DNA from: CBDESM01 sp965242485
GTDB taxonomy: Bacteria > Chloroflexota > Dehalococcoidia > Bin125
DNA: 64,000 bases
NCBI GenBank assembly: GCA_965242485.1
Contig: CBDESM010000002.1
Location: 62,001-126,000 of the forward strand
Direction: 5' to 3'
Shown: piece by piece, positions 1 to 6,701 of the stretch
Numbering within the stretch: position 1 is the first letter of the stretch
Layout: each line of letters opens with the position of its first letter
Notes under the pieces: model-generated
Seen by the model: the letters and a program-made list of their open reading frames with translations, nothing else
What the model was told of the DNA's origin: nothing
The model's database searches: none
Position numbers and translations under genes: made by a program

Positions 1-884
1 AAGTGCGCCATCAGCGCCAGCTGCAGGCCGCGCCCGGTCACCTCGCGGAAGAGGTTGAGCAGGTCTTCCGCGTCGTCGTCGTAGAGGAAGCGGTGCGGCC
101 AATAGGCGATCGCCTTGGAGCCGATCCGGATCGTGCGCAGCTCGTGGCCGGCGTCGGCCGCCAGCAGCGGCTCGATGTACTGGCGCAGGTTCTTGGTCCG
201 CATCACCAGCGGGTCGCCGCCGGTGAAGAGGATGTCCGACAGCTCCGGGTGCGCCGCGACGTAGCGGGCGAGCAGGTCGGCCTCGCGCATGGCGAATTTC
301 TTGCCCTCGAGGCCGACGAACTGGGGCCAGCGGAAGCAGAAGGTGCAGTAGGCGTGGCAGGTCTGCCCCTGCGAGGGGAAGAAGAGCGCCGTCTCGCGGT
401 ACTTGTGCTGCATCCCCGCCAGCGCCTGGCCGTCGAGCGAGGGCATGTTGTGCTCCATCTGCCCGGCGGGGTGCGGGTTCAGCTCCATCCGGATCTCGTC
501 CGCGATCGTCTTCCGCTCGCGGCTGGAGAGGTCGGCGGCGAGCGCGGCCTCCATGCGCTCGAACTGCTCGGGCGCGAGCATGCCCCGCTGCGGGAAGGTG
601 AGCCGGAACATGCCGTCGTCGGGCGCCGCGTTCCAGTCGATCAGGTGGTCGACGACGTAGCGGTTGGACTTGAAGGGCAGCACGTTGCCGACCACGCGGG
701 CGGCGTGGCGGACCTCTTCGGGCATGTCCCGCATCTGCGGCAGCTGCTCGAAGTTGTGCAGGTTGACGACTTGGTAGTCCTCCGACGCGAAGTCGTCCGC
801 GGAGCCGAAGGCCGCGTTGGGCGCGGAATCCGGCGGGGCCTGGTCAAGTGCCTGGTCGTCGGCCATCTTCACGAGCGTCGTCAT
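1..884 (-). CDS. Lysine 2,3-aminomutase (KamA) family radical SAM protein, C-terminus beyond window
   Basis: This is the N-terminal 294 residues of a radical SAM/PLP aminomutase-type enzyme; the rest lies left of the window. The cluster motif CHAYCTFC (C176, C180, C183) would hold the [4Fe-4S] that cleaves S-adenosylmethionine. It is followed by a FTGGDPLVM segment typical of the KamA family and by KNLRQYIEPLL. The start at 884 has a strong GGAGAGGAG about 7 nt upstream. The first ~50 residues are not family-like and may be disordered. KamA enzymes interconvert lysine and beta-lysine, but the family also contains other aminomutases and EF-P modification enzymes, so the substrate is open. The PLP lysine lies outside the window. 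Confidence 0.85.
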   Translation of the reverse strand, partial: MTTLVKMADDQALDQAPPDSAPNAAFGSADDFASEDYQVVNLHNFEQLPQMRDMPEEVRHAARVVGNVLPFKSNRYVVDHLIDWNAAPDDGMFRLTFPQRGMLAPEQFERMEAALAADLSSRERKTIADEIRMELNPHPAGQMEHNMPSLDGQALAGMQHKYRETALFFPSQGQTCHAYCTFCFRWPQFVGLEGKKFAMREADLLARYVAAHPELSDILFTGGDPLVMRTKNLRQYIEPLLAADAGHELRTIRIGSKAIAYWPHRFLYDDDAEDLLNLFREVTGRGLQLALMAH

Positions 885-1031
885 TTGGTGGCTCCTCTCC
901 GCGCGGACGCCGCGATCCACGCGATCCGCGTTACGTCAACCGCTTATGACACTAGCACCGCGAGGCCCCGCCCGGCATCAACGATCCGTGAACTCGTCCC
1001 TGCCCCGTACGCTCGCGGCAAAGGATCAATT

Positions 1032-1364
1032 GTGCCCCCACAGCGTTTCCTCAACCCCGACTTGCTAAGAGTGACCGCGCACGCGCAGGATCGAATGGCC
1101 GCGCATGGCATTCATGTGGACGATCTGCACGCCGTGTACCGGGATGACCCGGCCCGCATCCCGCAGAAGCCGAAAGTGGAGTGGCGCGAGGGGAGCGGCC
1201 GCCGGATCCGTCCGCGCCGCCTCAGAGTAGTCGGGCGCGACGCGCAGCACCGCTTGCTGACGCTTATCATTGAAGGACCGGACGAGAGAGGCGTCACCAG
1301 CCTCGTCACTGTGTTCCCGACGGCCAATGACGATGAAATCAACCGATACTGGCAGTCCCGATAA
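1032..1364 (+). CDS. Small DUF4258-like protein, possible toxin of a TA module
   Basis: About 110 residues. The middle carries an AHAQDRMAAHGI segment followed by VVGRDAQHRLLTLIIEG and a C-terminal VTVFPT strand. This order (His/Arg-Met-rich helix, then beta strands ending in a V-T-V-Y/F-type motif) resembles DUF4258 and related small toxin-like proteins. The start is probably GTG at 1032 with AAAGGA upstream; ATG at 1095 is an alternative. Its 3' end overlaps the start of the next gene (ATG at 1327 or 1333), which suggests translational coupling as in toxin-antitoxin pairs. The family assignment comes from reading the motif only, and the toxin role is inferred from context. Confidence 0.55.
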   Translation: MPPQRFLNPDLLRVTAHAQDRMAAHGIHVDDLHAVYRDDPARIPQKPKVEWREGSGRRIRPRRLRVVGRDAQHRLLTLIIEGPDERGVTSLVTVFPTANDDEINRYWQSR

Positions 1365-1626
1365 GCAACACTCGGCTCCGGTCGACGACCCGGATGCGGA
1401 GTTCTACGAAGATGACGACAGCATTGAGGTCCTGCTCGGCGATGTGCAGCGCTGGGGCTTCGAAGTGATCTTCGGCGGCGACGAGTTGGCCCGGCTCGGC
1501 CCGATGCACCGCAGCTCCGGGCAAGACACGTTCAGCACCTTCGTCCACGACCTCGCCATGCAGGCCGTCGCCGACTGGGAAGCAGAACAGGCGGATGAAC
1601 CCGCTGCAGCCACCGCCGCCGACTGA
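1327..1626 (+). CDS. RHH-like small protein A (putative antitoxin)
   Basis: About 99 residues with an acidic N-terminus. A strand-like segment (FEVIFGGDEL) is followed by two predicted helices, the second being FVHDLAMQAVADWEAEQ. Strand-helix-helix order is what ribbon-helix-helix DNA-binding antitoxins show, but no sequence family is recognised. It overlaps the upstream DUF4258-like gene. It is the first of three paralogs in a row (next at 1664 and 1931), and its last ~95 nt are nearly the same as the end of the third copy. ATG 1327 and ATG 1333 are both possible starts. Confidence 0.55.
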   Translation: MTMKSTDTGSPDKQHSAPVDDPDAEFYEDDDSIEVLLGDVQRWGFEVIFGGDELARLGPMHRSSGQDTFSTFVHDLAMQAVADWEAEQADEPAAATAAD

Positions 1627-1663
1627 CCATCAGACAGCCCACCACGGCTTGACGCAACTCAGC

Positions 1664-1897
1664 ATGACCGACAACCGCGCGATCCTCCCGGCCGAAGATG
1701 AAATGCCCGAATACGTCGCGCCGGAAGATCCGATCTTCGTGTTCGAAGTCGAGTTCAGCGGCGATGAGGTCGAGCAGCTCGGCCGGATGCTCCGCGACGA
1801 CGGCAACCCGCTCGTCAACGACTACCTCCGCAACTTGGCGCTCGAAGCGATCCGCTCCTGGGAGCGGAAGCAACCGGCGGCCACAGTCGCGGACTAG
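1664..1897 (+). CDS. RHH-like small protein B (diverged paralog)
   Basis: 77 residues. It aligns with its two neighbours through FEVEFSGDEVEQLGRML and a final helix LRNLALEAIRSWERKQ, and ends in the same A-x-V/A-A-D tail. It is the most diverged of the three: the FVHDLAMQAVADW helix is replaced by a related sequence. A start at ATG 1664 places the shared region centrally; an in-frame ATG at 1595 overlaps gene A and would add an unrelated proline-rich stretch. Function unknown; antitoxin-like by fold inference only. Confidence 0.5.
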   Translation: MTDNRAILPAEDEMPEYVAPEDPIFVFEVEFSGDEVEQLGRMLRDDGNPLVNDYLRNLALEAIRSWERKQPAATVAD

Positions 1898-1930
1898 TCG
1901 TCTGCTGGCCATCGCTTGACAGATTCACGC

Positions 1931-2143
1931 ATGAACGCCGAGAACGCCCGGCCAGCCGCCGATGAGACCAGCCTGCTCATCGACATCCGCTTCCGGGGCG
2001 ATGAAGTTCTGCGCATCGGCCGGATGCACCGCGCCGAGGCAGACGGCAAGTTCAGCGCTTTCGTCCACGATCTTGCCATGCAGGCGGTCGCCGACTGGGA
2101 AGCGGAGCAATCCGGCAAGCCCGGCGCAACCGCCGCCGACTGA
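1931..2143 (+). CDS. RHH-like small protein C (putative antitoxin)
   Basis: 70 residues from ATG 1931 (an in-frame TTG at 1916 would add five). A LLIDIRFRGDEV strand-to-helix segment is followed by FSAFVHDLAMQAVADWEAEQ. It is very close to gene A at both protein and DNA level in its last ~93 nt, so A and C look like a recent duplication flanking the older copy B. No Shine-Dalgarno is obvious. It ends two bases before the stop codon of the convergent metallophosphoesterase gene. No second toxin gene accompanies this copy. Confidence 0.5.
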   Translation: MNAENARPAADETSLLIDIRFRGDEVLRIGRMHRAEADGKFSAFVHDLAMQAVADWEAEQSGKPGATAAD

Positions 2144-2145
2144 CC

Positions 2146-3030
2146 TCAGTCCCGCCGCAACTCCACGACGCACAGTTCGGGGCGGGCTTGCAGGCGGAAG
2201 GGGACGATGGCGGTGCCGAAGCCGCGGCTGACGACCACCTTGCCGCCGGCGACGTCGAAGGCTCCCGCGGGCTTGTGGCGGCTAGCCAGGCGCGAGTGGC
2301 GGAACGGCGCTCCGTAGCCGGGAATCGCGATTTGCCCGCCATGCGTGTGGCCGGCGAATGCCAGCGGGGGAACCGCGCCGCCGGCTTCGGCGTGGTCGAG
2401 GACGGCGTCGGGGGCGTGGGTCAGCAGAATCGTGAAGACGTCATCGTCCGGCGGCAGCGCGGCGGCGAGGTCGGCCATGCCGGCGGAGGCGTCGCCGGCG
2501 CCGGCGATGCGGACGGGTTCGCCGTTGATCTCGATCTCGCGCCATTCGTTGCGGAGCACGTGGATGCCCGCCTCGCCCAAGCGGCTGCGGAAGGGGGCGG
2601 CGCTGATCATCCGCCGCCGGCCGGCCGAGCGTTCCCGCATCGCGCGCAGCCACTCCGCGGCGCTGCGGACGGGCGGCAGATGGTCGTGCGCTCCGAGCAC
2701 GGCATGCGTCGGCGCTCGTTCCGGCAGCGACGCGAGCGCCTCCGCGGCGGCATCCCAGCCGGCCGCGGTCTCGACATAGTCGCCGGTCGCGGCGACGAAA
2801 TCGAACTCCGCCCGGTCGACCGCCTCAAGGAAGCGCGCGACCGACTCGCCGTCGGCCGGGAAGTGCGTATCGCTCACGTGCAGGATGCGGAGGCCGTCGA
2901 GCGCGGGCGGAAGTCCGCGCGGGCGGACGATCCGGCGCGTCAGCTCGACCCGTTTCGATTCCCGCCATGCATATGCGGCGGCAGCCGCGCCGAGCGCGGA
3001 AAACGCTGCGAGGGCGCTGGACGGATGCAA
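2146..3030 (-). CDS. Metallophosphoesterase, membrane-anchored (YkuE/YaeI-like)
   Basis: About 294 residues. A short N-terminal hydrophobic segment (SALAAFSALGAAAAAYAW) suggests a membrane anchor. Calcineurin-like motifs follow in order: HVSDTHF (D-x-H), AATGDYVE (GD), LGAHDH (where GNHD is expected), LLTHAPD and FAGHTHGGQ (GHTH). The family hydrolyses phosphoesters with two metals; YaeI/YkuE-type members act near the membrane. The bridging Asn of GNHD is replaced by Ala, which is unusual. The start is a TTG two bases after the TGA of the upstream aldo-keto reductase gene, so expression is probably coupled. The Shine-Dalgarno is weak, so the exact start is uncertain. Confidence 0.75.
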   Translation of the reverse strand: MHPSSALAAFSALGAAAAAYAWRESKRVELTRRIVRPRGLPPALDGLRILHVSDTHFPADGESVARFLEAVDRAEFDFVAATGDYVETAAGWDAAAEALASLPERAPTHAVLGAHDHLPPVRSAAEWLRAMRERSAGRRRMISAAPFRSRLGEAGIHVLRNEWREIEINGEPVRIAGAGDASAGMADLAAALPPDDDVFTILLTHAPDAVLDHAEAGGAVPPLAFAGHTHGGQIAIPGYGAPFRHSRLASRHKPAGAFDVAGGKVVVSRGFGTAIVPFRLQARPELCVVELRRD

Positions 3031-3032
3031 GT

Positions 3033-3986
3033 TCAGCCGCCGAGGATCCGGTCGACCTGCTCCATCTCGTCCGCGTCGAGGCGCCAGGCTTCGGTCGCGG
3101 ACGCGTTGGCCGCGACCTGCTCCGGCGAGGTCGCGCCGGCGATCACGGAGGAGACGGCGGGATCGGTGGCGAGCCAGCACAGGGCGAGTTCGAGGATCGT
3201 GCGGCCGCGCTCGCCGGCGAAGGCTTCGAGCGCCTCCAGCTTGTCGAAGTTCACCTCGGCCGTCAGCGCGTCGATCCGGCCGGGCATGCGCTCGCGCCAG
3301 GCGCGCAGGCGCGTGCCCTCGGGCAGCTCCGCGCCGCGCCGGTACTTGCCGGTGAGGAAGCCCGACGCGAGCGGGAAGAAGGGCAGCTGGCCGAGCCCGA
3401 ACTTGCGGCAGGCCGGCATGATCTCGGGCTCGATCTTGCGCTCGAGCAGGCTCCACTCGTTCTGGGCCGAGACGAACCGCGCCAGCCCGCGCGTCCGCGA
3501 CGTCCAGTCGGCGTCGGCGATCTGCCAGCCGGAGAAGTTGGAGTGGCCGATGTAGCGGACGAGGCCGCGCCGGACGAGGTTGTCGAGCGTTTCCAAGGTC
3601 TCCTCGATCGGCGTGCGCGGATCCGGCTGGTGCATCTGGTAGACGTCGATGTAGTCGGTGCCGAGCCGGTTGAGCGAGCGCGTGACCGCAGCCTCGATGT
3701 ACTTGCGCGAGCCGCCCTGCGTATGCGGCCCCTCGCCCGTGGACATGCCGAACTTGGTCGCGATCAGTACCTCGTCGCGGCGCGAGCCCAGCGCCTTGCC
3801 GAGGTACTCCTCCGAGAGGCCGCCGCCGTAGATGTCGGCCGTGTCGAAGAAGTTGATCCCCGCGTCCAGCGCCGCGTTGACCACGGCTTCGCTGCCCGCG
3901 TAGTCGAGCCGCATCCCGAAGTTGTTCGTCCCCAGCCCCGCCACCGAGACTTCCAGCCCCGAGTTCCCCAGCCGCCGAAATTCCAT
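3033..3986 (-). CDS. Aldo/keto reductase
   Basis: 317 residues, normal length for an NADPH-dependent (alpha/beta)8 aldo-keto reductase. The tetrad is visible as D48 and Y53 (FFDTADIYG), K78 (IATKFG) and H119 (YQMHQPD). The C-terminal SVIAGATSPEQV segment is the usual NADP-binding region. It resembles the YhdN/L-glyceraldehyde-3-phosphate reductase branch. Its stop lies two bases before the metallophosphoesterase start, forming a tight two-gene unit. The physiological substrate cannot be read from sequence. Confidence 0.85.
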   Translation of the reverse strand: MEFRRLGNSGLEVSVAGLGTNNFGMRLDYAGSEAVVNAALDAGINFFDTADIYGGGLSEEYLGKALGSRRDEVLIATKFGMSTGEGPHTQGGSRKYIEAAVTRSLNRLGTDYIDVYQMHQPDPRTPIEETLETLDNLVRRGLVRYIGHSNFSGWQIADADWTSRTRGLARFVSAQNEWSLLERKIEPEIMPACRKFGLGQLPFFPLASGFLTGKYRRGAELPEGTRLRAWRERMPGRIDALTAEVNFDKLEALEAFAGERGRTILELALCWLATDPAVSSVIAGATSPEQVAANASATEAWRLDADEMEQVDRILGG

Positions 3987-4043
3987 GTCGCCCTCCGTTC
4001 GCTCCCCGAAATCTTATCGCCCCGTTCCTCCCGGGCGGGCGCA

Positions 4044-4049
4044 TAGAAT
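4044..4049 (+). promoter_or_regulatory. Candidate -10 hexamer TAGAAT
   Basis: A TAnnnT hexamer lies 16 nt before the chosen start at 4066. The same element recurs 16-20 nt before the starts of several other plus-strand genes here (36385, 37324, 53063, 56231). No clear -35 element is visible. Confidence 0.35.
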
Positions 4050-4065
4050 GGGCGCGGGGGACGCG

Positions 4066-4470
4066 ATGGCAAGCTACGCCGGCAGTTTTCGGAATGGCGC
4101 CGCGGATGCAGCGGCGTTCGACCGGGCCGAACGGGCGGAGCGCTGGCTGCCGGTGCTCAGGGAGTACCAAGCCGAACGGGCCGCGGCGCTCGGCGTACAG
4201 CCGCGTCCCGATCCCGATCTGCTGCTGATGATCGATGAAGCGCCCGAAGAAGCGTCCGTTGACGATCTGCGCGAGCAGGTCGACCTCGCGCTCAGCTGGC
4301 CGGCGAGCCTGCCTCCGCCCAGCCCGCGCGTGTTCTACCAGATGCCCGGCTTCGGTCTCGGCTTCGGTTCCACCGCCATGTGGATCACCGACTGGATCGA
4401 CTATTGCGCGCTATGGCTGCTCAGGCGGCGATTGCCGCCGCGACCACCAGCACGGCCTCGACTGCTGTGA
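4066..4470 (+). CDS. Hypothetical protein
   Basis: 134 residues, no family recognised. The N-terminal half is charged and helical (ASYAGSF ... FDRAERAERWLPVLREYQ). A middle segment has PDLLLMIDEAPEEASVDDL, and a glycine-rich stretch (FYQMPGFGLGFGSTAMW) precedes an arginine/proline-rich tail. ATG 4066 is preferred because GGGGGAC precedes it and a TAGAAT hexamer lies 16 nt upstream; ATG 4048 is possible. The 3' end overlaps the convergent membrane-protein reading frame by about 50 nt. Confidence 0.45.
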   Translation: MASYAGSFRNGAADAAAFDRAERAERWLPVLREYQAERAAALGVQPRPDPDLLLMIDEAPEEASVDDLREQVDLALSWPASLPPPSPRVFYQMPGFGLGFGSTAMWITDWIDYCALWLLRRRLPPRPPARPRLL

Positions 4471-4910
4471 GTGTGCTCGCGATTTTCAGCTTGGCGAGGT
4501 GGGCGGCGAATGCGGACTGATTGGCCCTGAGCGCCGCCGCCCGTTCTCTTGCCACCCATGCCCGCACGACCGCCTCAGAGTGCCGGTCGGCGCGCGCCTC
4601 GAGCGCGCGGCTGTCGGGTCCGCTTCGCCACTCGCCGGGGGCGAGCACAGATACCCCGTACCCGGCAATCATGAGATAGATGGCGCCGACTGCCACGAGC
4701 AAGCCGATGTCCTGCGGCGCCGAAAGCCCTGCCTCCGGAATCGCCGACAGATGGAAGCCGACGAGCGCCGTTGAAATCGTGAGGACGACGGCGGCTCCGA
4801 TACGGACGGCGGAAAAGCAGCCCGCTCAGTTCGTCTGCGGCCCACTTGCCCGCGATCAGGAACGGGTGATCGGGGCCGATCCCGTCCGTCGGATCGCCCT
4901 CGTCCGGCAC
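4421..4910 (-). pseudogene. Small multi-spanning membrane protein split by a +1 frameshift
   Basis: The 3' frame (4421-4702 from a TTG) encodes two hydrophobic segments, GAIYLMIAGYGVSVL and a C-terminal AVEAVLVVAAAIAA. The open frame continues upstream of that TTG with another membrane-like segment (VRIGAAVVLTISTALVGFHL) but has no start codon before a stop. The neighbouring frame starts at GTG 4910 and encodes an acidic N-terminus ending in AADELSGLL. Removing one T from a TTTT run (plus strand AAAA at 4813-4816) joins the two into a single protein of roughly 160 residues. This may be a real frameshift, a programmed one or an assembly error. The TTG-started product could also be the true gene. 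It begins 25 nt after the decarboxylase gene ends. Confidence 0.5.
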
Positions 4911-4934
4911 GGACCCCGCGCCCCGTTGCGGCCG

Positions 4935-6590
4935 CTAGCGCTGGAGCCAGCCGAACTGCTGCTTGCGGCGCTGGGCCTTGGTCGAGATCTCGACGTTGAT
5001 CAGCGTCGAGCCTTCCTGGGCGAAGCTGTCGTCCAGCGCCGCTTCCAGCTCTTCGGGGCTCTGGCAGTAGTAGCCCTTGCCGCCGAAGGCTTCCATGATC
5101 CGCTCGTAGTGCGCGCGCGGCACCAGCTGGTTGGGCGGCGGCGGGCCCTCCGCCGGCAGCTCGTCCTGGCCGCCGCCGATCCCGTTGTTGTTGAAGATGA
5201 TCCAGGTGATCGGCAGCTTGTGCCGCACCGCCGTCTCCACCTCGCCCGGGCCGAACCCGAAGGCGGCGTCGCCCTCCAGCGCGATGACCCGCTTGCCGGG
5301 GTTGCAGACCTGCGCCGCCAGCGCGAAGCCGGGGCCCACGCCCATCGTGCCCCAGGTCCCCGCGTCCAGCCGCGAGCGCGGCTCGTAGGACTGGATCACC
5401 TGCCGCGCGATCGCCATCGTGTTCTCGCCCTCGGTCACGAAGATCGCGTCCCGCGGCAGCCGGTCGTCGATCTCCTTCAGCGGCCGGTAGTAGTTCATCG
5501 GCGCCTCGTCCGACGCCATCCACTCCCCCTGCTCCTTCGCCTTGCGGTCGATCTCCGCCTCGATCGAGGCCACCCACTCGGTCGTGTCCTCGAACCGCCA
5601 CGGGTTCTCGTCCAGGTACTCGTTCAGCTGCCCCATCACCGCCTTGCCGTCGCCGACCAGCGCCACCTCCGTCGGCACGTTGGTGCCGATCTCCTCCGGC
5701 TCGATGTCGAGCTGGATCACGCGCACGTCCTCGCGGAAGCGCGGCGGCAGCCCGAAGTGCAGGATCCAGTTGAAGCGCGCGCCCAGCAGCACCACCAGGT
5801 CGGCGTTCTTGAGCACGTGCGTCCGCGCCGCCGCCGCGTTGCCCGGCGCGTCCGCCGGCACCACGCCCGCGCCCATCGGCGTCGACAGCCAAGGGATGCC
5901 GGTCTTGTCGACGAACTCGCGCACTTCCTGCTCGGCCCGCGACCAGGCCATCCCCTTGCCCACGATCACCAGCGGGTTCGACGCCGTCTTCAGCGCCTCG
6001 ATCGCCTGCTCGACGTTCTCCGAGGAGACCATCGGCCGCGCCGGCTCCGGCACCCGCTCCTCCCATTGCACCTCGTCCTCGTCCACCACCGCGTCGATCA
6101 CGTCGCCCGGCAGATCGAGGTAGACCGGGCCCGGGCGCCCGTTGATCGAGCTGCGCACGGCCTGCGCGATCAGCCTCGGGATCAGCCGTGCGTCGCGCGC
6201 CTGGTCGGCCCATTTCACGAACGGCTTCGCCGCCTCCACCTGGGGCGCGTCCTGGAAATCGCCGCGCGCCGAGAGCGACACGTTCGCCGCGCCGCCGATC
6301 AGCAGCATCGGCCAGCAGTTCGCCTCCGCGTTGCCCAGCGCCGAGATCGCGTTGGTCATGCCCGGCCCGGAGACGACGAGGGCGGCCGAGATGCGCCCGT
6401 TCATGTAGGCCGCCGCCTGCGCCGCGTAGCCCGCCGCCTGCTCGTGGCGCACCCCGATGAAGCGCTTGCCCTCCTGCATCCAAGCGATCGAGATCGGCAC
6501 CACCGGCACCCCGACCAGCCCGAACATCTCCTCCACGCCCTGCTGCTTCAGCGCCTTCGCCGTGATCTGCGCACCGGTCAACTCAGCCAT
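4935..6590 (-). CDS. Oxalyl-CoA decarboxylase / 2-hydroxyacyl-CoA lyase (ThDP enzyme)
   Basis: 551 residues, usual length for ThDP-dependent enzymes of the acetolactate-synthase superfamily. The cofactor-activating glutamate is in GVRHEQAAGYAAQA. The ThDP/Mg motif starts at EGDAAFGFGPGE and ends near IIFNNNGI. The GTWGTMGVGPGFALAA segment and overall layout match oxalyl-CoA decarboxylases and HACL-type lyases better than acetolactate synthase. Such enzymes decarboxylate oxalyl-CoA to formyl-CoA or cleave 2-hydroxyacyl-CoA to formyl-CoA plus an aldehyde. ATG 6590 has GGGGAGAG upstream; a longer frame back to 6650 looks untranslated. No formyl-CoA transferase gene is nearby, so oxalate use is not supported by context. 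Confidence 0.85.
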   Translation of the reverse strand: MAELTGAQITAKALKQQGVEEMFGLVGVPVVPISIAWMQEGKRFIGVRHEQAAGYAAQAAAYMNGRISAALVVSGPGMTNAISALGNAEANCWPMLLIGGAANVSLSARGDFQDAPQVEAAKPFVKWADQARDARLIPRLIAQAVRSSINGRPGPVYLDLPGDVIDAVVDEDEVQWEERVPEPARPMVSSENVEQAIEALKTASNPLVIVGKGMAWSRAEQEVREFVDKTGIPWLSTPMGAGVVPADAPGNAAAARTHVLKNADLVVLLGARFNWILHFGLPPRFREDVRVIQLDIEPEEIGTNVPTEVALVGDGKAVMGQLNEYLDENPWRFEDTTEWVASIEAEIDRKAKEQGEWMASDEAPMNYYRPLKEIDDRLPRDAIFVTEGENTMAIARQVIQSYEPRSRLDAGTWGTMGVGPGFALAAQVCNPGKRVIALEGDAAFGFGPGEVETAVRHKLPITWIIFNNNGIGGGQDELPAEGPPPPNQLVPRAHYERIMEAFGGKGYYCQSPEELEAALDDSFAQEGSTLINVEISTKAQRRKQQFGWLQR

Positions 6591-6701
6591 GAGGCACTCT
6601 CCCCAGAATCGTCGCGGGTAGACCCGCAGGCTAGCCCACAACCCGATCACGCGCCCGCGGCGGCGGCTCGAACCCGGCGGAGGCCTGCAAAGCGGGCGGC
6701 C

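Noticed and set aside
3..1031. Long plus-strand open frame reading from near the left edge into the small gene at 1032
   Set aside because: Residues before ~1032 are the antisense of the KamA-family gene, which has the radical SAM motif and a strong ribosome site on the minus strand; only the C-terminal part of this frame is real.
885..1031. TTGACG element as promoter of the KamA-family gene
   Set aside because: No acceptable -10 element at 16-18 bp spacing on the minus strand.
4669..6483. Glycine/arginine-rich long frame opposite or alongside the ThDP enzyme
   Set aside because: Low-complexity R/G/A composition typical of shadow frames in high-GC coding DNA; the true frame carries all ThDP motifs.
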